Shown one piece after another: positions 54,114 through 62,324 of a stretch of DNA of 64,000 nt; positions within the stretch are counted from its first letter, which is position 1, and each line of letters starts with the position of its first letter. The notes below the pieces were generated by a model. That model worked only from the letters and a program-made list of their open reading frames with translations, ran no database searches and was not told the DNA's origin. The position numbers were made by a program, and so were the translations under genes. The stretch is from NCBI GenBank assembly GCA_965250105.1, contig OZ252290.1:992001-1056000 (forward strand), in the 5' to 3' direction. Source of the DNA: JBCBSK01 sp965250105. Lineage in GTDB: Bacteria > Pseudomonadota > Alphaproteobacteria > Rhizobiales > Tepidamorphaceae.

Positions 54114-54904
54114 CCGACGCGGCGGCGACCCGAACCACCACCACGGCCTCCGTCACCCGCAAGGCGCGCGCGACCGGCCTCATCGACACGATCATCCTGG
54201 CCGTCGTCATCCTGCTTGTCTGGCAGGGCCTGCACGAACTGGCCGGCGATGTCGCGGTGACCTCGCCCTTCGATACGATCCGCCATCTCGTGGCGATGAT
54301 GAGCGAAGCGGATTTCTGGCCGCATGTCTGGGAAACGCTCGCGGCCTTCGCGCAGGCGCTGATCGTCTCGCTCTTCGGCGGCCTCGCCATCGGCGTCCTT
54401 CTGGGCGGCAACCGGCTTGCCGGCGAGGTGGCCGAGCCCATTCTGGTGGCGCTCTATTCGCTGCCCAAGATCACGCTCTATCCCGTCATCCTGCTGATCT
54501 TCGGGCTCGGCATGGAAGCCAAGGTGGCCTTCGGCGCGATCCACGGCATCATCCCGGTCGCCATCTTCACGATGAACGCGGTGCGCAACGTGCCGCCGGT
54601 CTATCTGCGCACGGCGAGAGCCCTGCGGCTTACCCCGACACAGGTCACGACGCAGGTGCTTATCCCGGCCACGGTGCCGGAGATCGTGTCGGGCTTCCGG
54701 ATCGGCTTCGCGCTGACCATGCTGGGAACGCTGATCGGCGAGTTGTTCGCGTCCCAGCGCGGGATCGGCTTCATCCTGCTGAAGGCGATGGAACGCAATG
54801 ACGTGCCGACCATCCTGGCGCTGGCGCTTTTGCTGTTCCTGTTCGCCACGGCGACGAGTTGGCTGCTGCTGTGGATCGACCGTCGCCTGCATCAGCGGGT
54901 CTAG
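54110..54904 (+). CDS. NitT/TauT-type ABC transporter permease 2
   Basis: A 264-residue permease with about six helices. The coupling segment is LRTARALRLTPTQVTTQVLI, and the fold landmark ALYSLPKITLYPVILLIFGL precedes it. The start overlaps the permease 1 stop by four bases. Two different permeases in one importer is a common variant of this family. Confidence 0.9.
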   Translation: MTDAAATRTTTTASVTRKARATGLIDTIILAVVILLVWQGLHELAGDVAVTSPFDTIRHLVAMMSEADFWPHVWETLAAFAQALIVSLFGGLAIGVLLGGNRLAGEVAEPILVALYSLPKITLYPVILLIFGLGMEAKVAFGAIHGIIPVAIFTMNAVRNVPPVYLRTARALRLTPTQVTTQVLIPATVPEIVSGFRIGFALTMLGTLIGELFASQRGIGFILLKAMERNDVPTILALALLLFLFATATSWLLLWIDRRLHQRV

Positions 54905-55001
54905 GTGACATGGCCGGCTTGCCGCCCCCGCCCCGAGGCGGGCGACGGGCGGAACGCCCCCTTTGTTCATGCCGGAGAGAATAGTCCAAGCGGAGAGAGT
55001 G

Positions 55002-55892
55002 ATGCGCACGACGACACGCTTCCGAAACCTGCTGATGACCGACGAGATCCTTCTGATGCCGGGCATCCATGATGCGCTCTCGGCCCGGATCGCCGAGATC
55101 TCCGGTTTCGACGCGGTGACCATGGGCGGGTTCGCCGCGACCGGCGCGCTCTTGGCCGAGCCGGATTCGTCGCAGCTTGGCCTGACCGAACTGGCCGATC
55201 ACTATGCCCGCATCTGCGATGCCGTTTCGATCCCCGTCTTCGCCGATGCCGATACCGGCTTCGGCAACCCGACCAATGTCCGCCGCGCCGTCAGGGTGCT
55301 GGAAAAGGCCGGGGTGGCGGGTCTCTTCATTGAGGATCAGGTATTTCCCAAGCGCTGCGGCCACACGCCCGGCAAGGACGTCATCCCGGTCGACGGCATG
55401 GTCGCCAAACTCAAGGCGGCGCTCGACGCGCGCCGCGATCCGGATCTCGTCATCATGGCCCGGACCGACGCCTTGGCCGTGGACGGTATCGATGCCGCCA
55501 TCGAGAGAGCATCGATCTATCGCGATGTCGGCGTCGATCTGCTGTTCGTCGAAGCGCCCGGCACGGTCGCGGACATGCGCCGCATCGTGACCGAGGTCGG
55601 CGGCCTGCACCTGGCCAATATGATCGATTTCGGCCAGTCACCCGACCTGAGCGGCCCAGAGCTGGAGGAAATCGGTTTCGCCACGGCCGTCTGGCCGGTC
55701 TCGAGCATTTTTGCCCAGGCCTTCGCCATGCGGGAACTGATGTCGGCGCTGAAGCGCGACGGCACGACCCGCGCCGCGCGCGACCGCATGCTGCGCTTCG
55801 ATGAGTTCACGGACCTTGTCGGACTGAGCTCTATGCGCGCCCGCGAGGATGAAGAGCTGATCTTTGCAAATAAGATGCTGCCTGATATATGA
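55002..55892 (+). CDS. Isocitrate lyase/PEP mutase-family C-C lyase
   Basis: A 296-residue TIM-barrel lyase. FADADTGFGNP carries the metal-binding Asp pair and IEDQVFPKRCGH carries the catalytic Cys119 in KRCGH. The start at 55002 follows GGAGAG. It is the last gene of the plus operon, after the importer. Its KRCGH motif and similar length suggest a C-C lyase like the one at 48434, perhaps with a different chain length preference. Confidence 0.88.
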   Translation: MRTTTRFRNLLMTDEILLMPGIHDALSARIAEISGFDAVTMGGFAATGALLAEPDSSQLGLTELADHYARICDAVSIPVFADADTGFGNPTNVRRAVRVLEKAGVAGLFIEDQVFPKRCGHTPGKDVIPVDGMVAKLKAALDARRDPDLVIMARTDALAVDGIDAAIERASIYRDVGVDLLFVEAPGTVADMRRIVTEVGGLHLANMIDFGQSPDLSGPELEEIGFATAVWPVSSIFAQAFAMRELMSALKRDGTTRAARDRMLRFDEFTDLVGLSSMRAREDEELIFANKMLPDI

Positions 55893-56284
55893 AAATCTCA
55901 CATTGCATCTTTAAACATAACCGTATTACAAGAAATATTTATGAATTTTAAAGAAAAAATAATGTTTTAAAATAATTATAATTTTAAAACATTATTTAAC
56001 AATATATTCGTTTCATTTATAATTAATAGTATTTAAAATATATTACTCTTCGGATGCTTCAATATATCCCGAAATCAATATATTTTAAAATACCTCTTTA
56101 CAAAAATATTATACGCAGGCTAAATTTTTCTGGCTTAATTCTGACACCAATAAAACTAATGACTTAACTTCGCATGCCCAAATCAACTGCAACCAACCTG
56201 CAACAAGCTTACTGATAAAGCGGCGCAGGGTCCGTGCCGCGCTGTTAATGCCGATGGCGGAGCCTCCACGCAGTTGCCTGCCAC
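55893..56284. other. AT-rich island between convergent genes
   Basis: The first 270 bases are exceptionally AT-rich for this genome and contain no gene. The region separates the end of the plus operon from the end of the minus-strand phosphonate genes. The inner 17-base inverted repeat is listed separately. The last 100 bases return to normal composition. Confidence 0.7.
55957..55997. repeat. Perfect 17-base inverted repeat in the AT-rich island
   Basis: AAATAATGTTTTAAAAT and its exact reverse complement are separated by seven bases. In RNA it would fold from both strands. It sits between convergent genes, so it may act as a bidirectional terminator, though it has no GC stem. Confidence 0.75.
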
Positions 56285-57148
56285 CTATCTCAAGAACCGC
56301 TTTTCGGTTTGCTTCACCCCATCCATATCCTGCAACCGGAAGATCTCGGTGACCGGCACGATGGTGCTGTCGGCCTTGTGGATGCCACCCTCGGCGCGGA
56401 TCCGGGCGAAAACGTCCTTCATGGCGGTGACGGCGGCGCGGATGGCGTGGTTGCCCCAGATGACGATGCCGACCTTGCGGGTCTGGCGCATGCGTTCGAC
56501 CGTCATCTGCGGATAGGATGTGGGCACCAGGACGAGCGGCACCGTGCCATCCCATGCGGCGATGAAGGCCTCGATCTCGTCCGGCGTCTTTTGCTTGGAA
56601 TGCACCAGGATCATGTCAGCGCCCGCCTCCACATAGGCATGGGCGCGGCCGAGCGCTTCGTCCTGGCCAAGGCCCGCAATGAGCGCCTCGGTGCGGGCGA
56701 TGACCAGGAAGGCATCGTTTGACCGCGTCGCGCGGGCCGCTTCGATCTTGCCCTGGAACTCCTCGATACGCAGCAGCTCCTGGCGGCCATCGGCGACGAG
56801 GCTGGTCACTTTGGGGAACGTCTTGTCTTCGATCACCACCGCTGCGGCGCCAGCGCGCTCATATTCCCTGACCGCATGAACCACATTGACCGCGTTGCCG
56901 AAGCCGGTGTCGATGTCGGCGATGATCGGCAGGCTCGTCGCGCCGGCAATGGCCCGGACCATGTCCAGATGCTGCGTCATCGTGATCAGGCTGACATCGG
57001 GCAGACCCATCAAGGCCGACAGCTCGAAGCCCGAGGCCCACAACGCTTCGAAGCCGGCCTCCTCGGCCAGCTTCGCCGACAGCGGCGAATGCGTCGCCAT
57101 CGCTTGAACGGGGCCGTTTCCGGCAAGGGTATCTTTCAGCGCTTGCAT
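56285..57148 (-). CDS. pphA: Phosphonopyruvate hydrolase
   Basis: A 287-residue member of the PEP mutase/isocitrate lyase family. IADIDTGFGNAVNV carries the metal ligands. The active-site segment is EDKTFPKVTSL: PEP mutase has Asn before the Ser, whereas phosphonopyruvate hydrolase has Thr, here Thr115. DGRQELLRIEEFQGKI and VIWGNHAIRAAV also agree with my recollection of the Variovorax enzyme. It cleaves phosphonopyruvate to pyruvate and phosphate. It is adjacent to an aminotransferase that could make phosphonopyruvate from phosphonoalanine. Confidence 0.85.
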   Translation of the reverse strand: MQALKDTLAGNGPVQAMATHSPLSAKLAEEAGFEALWASGFELSALMGLPDVSLITMTQHLDMVRAIAGATSLPIIADIDTGFGNAVNVVHAVREYERAGAAAVVIEDKTFPKVTSLVADGRQELLRIEEFQGKIEAARATRSNDAFLVIARTEALIAGLGQDEALGRAHAYVEAGADMILVHSKQKTPDEIEAFIAAWDGTVPLVLVPTSYPQMTVERMRQTRKVGIVIWGNHAIRAAVTAMKDVFARIRAEGGIHKADSTIVPVTEIFRLQDMDGVKQTEKRFLR

Positions 57149-57149
57149 C

Positions 57150-58367
57150 TCAGGCTGCCCGCGCCATCAGCGTATCGCACGCAGCCTGAAGCCGATTGCA
57201 TGCGGGCTTGAGATCGTCGGCCGAAGCGGCATAGGACAGACGCAAGTAACCCGGCGCCAGAAAGCTCGACCCGGGCACGACGGCGAGGCCAAAATGCTCG
57301 AGCAGCCACATGGCGACGTCGCCGTCCGAGCGAAGCTTGCCGCCCTGTGGCGTGCGGCGGCCCAGCAGCCCCCTGCAGTCGACAAGCAGATAAAAAGCCC
57401 CGTCCGGCAGGCGGCACGTGAGGCCCGGCATCGCCTTCACCCGGTCATAGACCAGATCACGACGCCCGCGGAACGTATCGCGGAATGTTGTCAGGTGGCT
57501 TTGGTCGCCGGCGACCGCTTCAAGCGCGGCATGTTGCGCGATCGCGCTGGCATGCGATGTGGTCTGGCCTTGAAGCGTCGCCATGGCCTTGATCAGGCCG
57601 GCCGGTCCGGCACCCCATCCGATGCGCCAACCGGTCATGGCATGGGCCTTGGAGACGCCATTGACGACCAGGAGGCGGTCGCGAAGATCCGACGCGACAG
57701 CGGCCAGGGAGGCAAAGCGCGCGGGCGCATAGACAAGCTGCTGGTAGATTTCGTCACAGAGAACGCCGACCTGTTCATGCGCGCGCAAGACGTCAGCCAG
57801 CGCTTCCAGTTCGCGCGCGGTGTAGACGGCGCCGGTCGGATTGGATGGCGTATTCAGAAACAGCCACCTGGTGCGCGGCGTGATGGCGGCGTGAAGCTGC
57901 TCGGGTGTCAGTTTGAAGGTGGGGCTTGTCGCGCAATCGACGATAACCGGTATGCCACCGGCCAGCTTGACGATTTCAGGATAAGTCACCCAGCAGGGGG
58001 CGGGCACGATCACCTCGTCGCCCGGATCGAGCGTGGCGAGCAAGGCATTGGCGATGACCTGCTTGGCACCGCCGCAAACGATGATGTCATCGATGTCGAA
58101 AAGCAGACCATGGTCACGTTCGAAGCCCGCCGCGATGGCCGCGCGGAGCTGCGCAATGCCCGGCACCGGCGTATAGCGTGTGTGGCCGTTCCGAATGGCG
58201 GCGATGCCGGCGTCCCGAATGGTTTCGGGCGTGTCGAAATCCGGCTCGCCCTGGGTCAGGGCGACAATGTCACGGCCTTCGGCCTGCAGCGCCTTGGCCC
58301 GCGCGGTCATCGCCTTGGTCGCGGATGGCGCGACAGCCTGCATGCGTGATGACAGTCGGACGGGCAT
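57150..58367 (-). CDS. Class I/II aminotransferase, probable phosphonoalanine transaminase
   Basis: A 405-residue PLP enzyme of the aspartate aminotransferase fold. The PLP Lys is Lys240 (NGVSKAHAMTGWRIG), Asp205 is in CDEIYQQ and the carboxylate-binding Arg is Arg248. NTPSNPTGAVY is the standard loop. Its end nearly abuts the phosphonopyruvate hydrolase start. In known phosphonoalanine pathways such a transaminase supplies phosphonopyruvate. Broad amino-acid specificity is possible. Confidence 0.85.
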   Translation of the reverse strand: MPVRLSSRMQAVAPSATKAMTARAKALQAEGRDIVALTQGEPDFDTPETIRDAGIAAIRNGHTRYTPVPGIAQLRAAIAAGFERDHGLLFDIDDIIVCGGAKQVIANALLATLDPGDEVIVPAPCWVTYPEIVKLAGGIPVIVDCATSPTFKLTPEQLHAAITPRTRWLFLNTPSNPTGAVYTARELEALADVLRAHEQVGVLCDEIYQQLVYAPARFASLAAVASDLRDRLLVVNGVSKAHAMTGWRIGWGAGPAGLIKAMATLQGQTTSHASAIAQHAALEAVAGDQSHLTTFRDTFRGRRDLVYDRVKAMPGLTCRLPDGAFYLLVDCRGLLGRRTPQGGKLRSDGDVAMWLLEHFGLAVVPGSSFLAPGYLRLSYAASADDLKPACNRLQAACDTLMARAA

Positions 58368-58465
58368 CGGGGTCTCCGTGAGGCTCCATGAGCGCCCCTA
58401 ACTCCCAGCACCTATCGCGTCGGGCAAATTCCGTCATCGCAAATTGATGCTCGACCAATCGCTTT

Positions 58466-59410
58466 TCACGATGGCGTATCATGCTTTGCCTGACCCTGGG
58501 CCAGCGACGTCCGGCACAGCCGCGACAACCAGCGGCAAAAGGCGCGGCCAAGGTCAGGGTTGCCGCTGCGATCGACGGCGTAGGCGCGGTAGCGCATGCC
58601 GCTAGGCGCACGACTGCCGGGCAGCACATCGAGCAATCCCTCACGCACGAGACCGGCCACCAGGATCTCGGGCGCCACCAGAAGGCCCTGCCCCGTGGTC
58701 ACCGCCGGCAGGGCCAGATAGTGGTGGTCGTAGCGCGCCCCGATTGTCACCTGGCCGGCATCCATATCCATCGCCGTCAGCCAGCGCGGCAGAATGTCGG
58801 GTCGTGAGGTGATCGCCAGGATCGGCGCAACCGTCGCGAAACTGAGCCGCTTGCCGGCGATCAGTCCGGGTGTTCCGACACAGACCAATTGCTCTTCGAG
58901 CAGCTCCCAGTGATCGGACGGCTCGGTCACGGTCAGGTCCCGCGTGATCAACACGTCAAAGTCTTCGGTCACTGTCGGGGCCGAAAGCGACGTCACCAGA
59001 TCGACCGTGGCATTGCCCGTCGCATCGGAGAAAGCCCGCAGGTTGGGGATCAGTGTCGTGTAGGCGAATGTGGACAGCGATGTTCGCACGGTGATCCGGT
59101 TCACGTCGGCCCGGCCGCGGCGCATCCGCTGCACGGCAAACGCGATGGCGTCCAGCGGCTCGCCCACGGCCTCAGCAAACAGCTTGCCGTAGTCGGTCAG
59201 TGCCGAGTTACGCCCACGCCGTTCGATCAGCTTCGCCCCCAGATGCCTCTCCAGGACCGCCAGATGACGGCTCGCCGCGCTCTGCGTGATGCCGAGCGCC
59301 TTGGCGGCCGCCGTCACGCTCTCCTCGCGCGCGATCGTCACGAACACGCGGATCGCGTTCAAGGGCAGCGTATGCTTGTCCACGGGGCCGTTATCTTCAC
59401 CACCCGTCAT
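58466..59410 (-). CDS. LysR-family transcriptional regulator
   Basis: A 314-residue LysR regulator. The helix-turn-helix region is ESVTAAAKALGITQSAASRHLAVLE, and the remainder is the two-lobed effector domain. It is upstream of the aminotransferase on the same strand and divergent from the phosphodiesterase and importer genes. This position lets one regulator control both arms. The effector may be phosphonoalanine or a related compound. Confidence 0.9.
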   Translation of the reverse strand: MTGGEDNGPVDKHTLPLNAIRVFVTIAREESVTAAAKALGITQSAASRHLAVLERHLGAKLIERRGRNSALTDYGKLFAEAVGEPLDAIAFAVQRMRRGRADVNRITVRTSLSTFAYTTLIPNLRAFSDATGNATVDLVTSLSAPTVTEDFDVLITRDLTVTEPSDHWELLEEQLVCVGTPGLIAGKRLSFATVAPILAITSRPDILPRWLTAMDMDAGQVTIGARYDHHYLALPAVTTGQGLLVAPEILVAGLVREGLLDVLPGSRAPSGMRYRAYAVDRSGNPDLGRAFCRWLSRLCRTSLAQGQAKHDTPS

Positions 59411-59506
59411 TTTGCCATTGCGCTTGCGTCATTCCTCAAGACCGTCGGCTCGGTCAAACCACCACCTTCTATCATGCACCAGACGCATAAATCCATCTTA
59501 TTTTGC

Positions 59507-59519
59507 GATGATTGTCATC
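59507..59519. promoter_or_regulatory. Palindrome in the LysR/phosphodiesterase intergenic region
   Basis: GATGATTGTCATC has perfect 5-base arms (GATGA/TCATC). It lies in the 185-base divergent region, about 90 bases from each start. LysR-type sites are often of this form, but no second copy was found to support it. Confidence 0.4.
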
Positions 59520-59595
59520 ACCATGTTGCACAATCACCTGATTTCTTTTCCCGATCGACCAACAACTGTCTGTGGTCGGAGCCGGAGAACCATGC

Positions 59596-61197
59596 GTGAC
59601 GAAATCATGCCTATTGATTGGATTTGACGGATTGCGGCCGGACCTGGTGGTGCCGAGCCTGATGCCCAACCTGTGTCGCCTCAAGACGGAGGGCGTGACA
59701 TTTTCCAATCATGTCACGGTCTATCCGAGCGAAACGCGGGTGGTGTTTCCGAGTTTCGTTACCGGCGCGCCCCCCGATCGGCACGGCATGGTCGGCAATC
59801 AGTTTCTTGATCGGTCAGCCGCGCCAAAGCACTTGATCGACACGGCTGATGCGGCGCAACTCGAACGGATCGATGCCGAGGCCGGTGGCCGGCTGATGAC
59901 CGCGACCACACTGGGTGAAGTGCTGAATGCTGTCGGAAAGTCGCTGGCCGTGCTGGCGTCCAACTCGCGTGGCGCGGCACGCTGCTTGAACCATAAGGCA
60001 CGCCCTTTGGGTCAGTTGTGCCTGTCGGGGCATTTCAAGGACATCGCGACGCCGGCCGATACGGCAGCAGGCATCCTGAAAGCGCTCGGTCCACTGCCAC
60101 CCGCAGCTCCGCCAGGGCTACCGGACCTTGAGGCGCAGACCCTGCTGACCACCGCCTTCCTCGATCATGTCTGGCCCAAACATCGGCCCGACGTCACGAT
60201 GCTCTGGTATTCGGAGCCGGATCTGAGTTCGCATTTCTCCGGGACCGGCGCGCCCGAGACAAAGCAGGCGATCGCCCATGTCGACGCCGAGTTCGGCCGC
60301 ATCCTCGACTGGTGGTTGGCCGAGGGCCGAGATGCGGGCGTGCAGCTCTTCGCGGCTTCCGATCATGGCCACATCACGGCCCACACACCTGTCTCCGTGG
60401 CGGATGCTCTCCGCGCTGTCGGCTTCACACCTGCCCCGGCGCCCGGCCCGGACACGGATGCCATTATCGTTCCGGGTCAGGTCGGCGCCGTTTACCTCGC
60501 CGTGCCAAACGAGGCTGCGATCACGAAAGCCAGCGCCGCGCTGATGGACACCGAATGGTGCGGCCCGATCTTTACGCCCAGCCGCGATGAGATCGATGGC
60601 ATCGCGCCGGGCACCTTCGCGCAAACGCTCGTCATGGCCGAACACGACCGGTCGCCTGACATCTACTTCTGCTTCCGGTCTGAAGACTGCCTCGACCAAT
60701 ACGGCCTTTCGGGCGGCACCTACTATGACAGCGGGCTCACACCAGGCCTGGGAGTCCATGGCGGACTGCATCCAATGGAGCTGGCATGCGTCGCCATCGC
60801 GGCAGGCTCGGAGTTCAAAGCAAACTCCGTCTCGAATCTGCCCTCCGGAGTGCCCGACATCGCGCCAACCATGCTTCATCTGCTTGGGATCGCGCCACCT
60901 CCAAGCATGGCCGGCCGTGTGCTTGATGAAGCACTTCTTGCCGCGTCCACACAGGAACCCGGCGACCTCATCCCCCCACAGGCTGAAACCTTCGAAAGCG
61001 GCGATGGGACATATGCGCAGACCCTCGGCCGCGTCCGCTACGCTGGCTCCACCTATCTGACAGGCGGCTGGCGGCTCGCTTCCGAAACCGCTGTTTCGGG
61101 ACTTGACGCAGCGTTCCATGACCCGTCGCCACGGCGAGCCGATCTGGCCGGCGCCGCCCCCTACCCACTCGCTGGAACAACAGGACTTTCGACATGA
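59596..61197 (+). CDS. Nucleotide pyrophosphatase/phosphodiesterase-type hydrolase
   Basis: A 533-residue alkaline-phosphatase-superfamily enzyme of the NPP type. Metal ligands are in LIGFDGLRPD (Asp11), SEPDLSSHFSG and AASDHGHI. The probable Thr nucleophile is Thr47 in YPSETRVVFPSFVTG. I use the GTG at 59596 (GGAG eight bases upstream). There is no obvious signal peptide. The family splits phosphodiesters, and phosphonoacetate hydrolase and phosphonate monoester hydrolases are relatives. In this cluster it may act on an imported phosphonate ester or diester. Confidence 0.85.
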   Translation: MTKSCLLIGFDGLRPDLVVPSLMPNLCRLKTEGVTFSNHVTVYPSETRVVFPSFVTGAPPDRHGMVGNQFLDRSAAPKHLIDTADAAQLERIDAEAGGRLMTATTLGEVLNAVGKSLAVLASNSRGAARCLNHKARPLGQLCLSGHFKDIATPADTAAGILKALGPLPPAAPPGLPDLEAQTLLTTAFLDHVWPKHRPDVTMLWYSEPDLSSHFSGTGAPETKQAIAHVDAEFGRILDWWLAEGRDAGVQLFAASDHGHITAHTPVSVADALRAVGFTPAPAPGPDTDAIIVPGQVGAVYLAVPNEAAITKASAALMDTEWCGPIFTPSRDEIDGIAPGTFAQTLVMAEHDRSPDIYFCFRSEDCLDQYGLSGGTYYDSGLTPGLGVHGGLHPMELACVAIAAGSEFKANSVSNLPSGVPDIAPTMLHLLGIAPPPSMAGRVLDEALLAASTQEPGDLIPPQAETFESGDGTYAQTLGRVRYAGSTYLTGGWRLASETAVSGLDAAFHDPSPRRADLAGAAPYPLAGTTGLST

Positions 61198-62249
61198 CCC
61201 ATGTTCGTTGGCACTCGTTTGGCGCGCTGGCTAGCGCCGCGGCCCTTTTTGCCATGGCTTCGCCTGCATTGGCCAATGATGGTGAACTCGTCGTCGTCGC
61301 GACCGGCGGCGCTTTCGAAGAGGCTCTGGAGCAGTATTTCTATCCGGGCTTTGAGGAAGCATCCGGCGTCGACATCGTTCACGTGTCATCTTCGTTGCGG
61401 GATGCTTATGCGCGCGTCCACGCCATGACCGAGGTCGGCAATGTCGAATGGGATGTCGTCAGCGCCGTTGAATCGACGCTCTTGGCCGAACGCGATGTTC
61501 TGGAGCCGCTCGACTGCAGCCGCATTCCCAATGCCGCCGCTTTCGGCGTCGACGGCACCTGCGGAGAGTATGGTCTTCTGAGGACGATCGGCGGGGCCGT
61601 CATCGCTTACAACACCGAGACGTTTCCGGACAATCCGCCCATCACCTGGGAGGCGTTTTGGGACGTCGATCAGTATCCGGGAACGCGGTGTTTGCCGGAG
61701 GGTCGGCCGGAATGGGTGTACCCGGCCGCGCTGCTTGCTGATGGCGTGGCTCCCGAGGATGTCTATCCGCTCGACTTCGAGCGCGCAGAGGCGAAGATCG
61801 CCGAAATCGTCCCGCATGTGACGGCCTGGTGGCCGAACAACAATGACAGCCAAAACACCCTGCGCAACGGCGAATGCGATGTCTCGCTTGTCCTGTCCGG
61901 TCGGGCGATCCAGGTCATTAATCAGGACTTTCCGATCGCGATCAGCTGGCAGCAGCACATGCCGGTCATCGGATATTGGGCAATCTTGCGTGATGCGCCG
62001 AACAAGGACGCGGCCTACGCGTTCCTTGACCATTTCATGACCAATCCCGAAGCGCATTTGGCCTTCTCGCGTGACCTGGTCTACGATACGTCGAACCGCA
62101 TGGCGCTGGACCTTGTCACCGCCGAGGAAATGCCGCTTCGTTCATTGGCGCCCGAGAACATAGCCCAGCAGATCCCGGTTGATTTCGCCTTTCTGGCCGA
62201 CAACCTTCCCGATATGCGAACCCGATATCGCGACGTCATTTCGCGTTGA
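61194..62249 (+). CDS. PotD/iron-type ABC transporter substrate-binding protein
   Basis: A 351-residue periplasmic protein of the family 1 (PotD-like) group. The signal peptide covers about residues 1-27 (cleavage after ALA). VVVATGGAFEEALEQYFYPG, followed by GFEEASGVD, is typical of the fold start. The ATG overlaps the phosphodiesterase stop, so the two are coupled. Relatives carry polyamines, iron or 2-aminoethylphosphonate; the last fits this cluster best. Confidence 0.88.
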   Translation: MTHVRWHSFGALASAAALFAMASPALANDGELVVVATGGAFEEALEQYFYPGFEEASGVDIVHVSSSLRDAYARVHAMTEVGNVEWDVVSAVESTLLAERDVLEPLDCSRIPNAAAFGVDGTCGEYGLLRTIGGAVIAYNTETFPDNPPITWEAFWDVDQYPGTRCLPEGRPEWVYPAALLADGVAPEDVYPLDFERAEAKIAEIVPHVTAWWPNNNDSQNTLRNGECDVSLVLSGRAIQVINQDFPIAISWQQHMPVIGYWAILRDAPNKDAAYAFLDHFMTNPEAHLAFSRDLVYDTSNRMALDLVTAEEMPLRSLAPENIAQQIPVDFAFLADNLPDMRTRYRDVISR

Positions 62250-62324
62250 CGCCATCGCCGCTTGTCGACCGATTGGCACGCCAGACAGGCGTGGCGTGCC
62301 AATCATGGGTATCGAACCGAACCT

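Noticed and set aside
55957..55997. Replication origin or attachment site in the AT-rich island
   Set aside because: No iterons, DnaA boxes, replication gene, integrase or tRNA gene is nearby.
56285..57148. PEP mutase and phosphonate biosynthesis
   Set aside because: Active-site Thr instead of Asn, and no phosphonopyruvate decarboxylase; context is catabolic.
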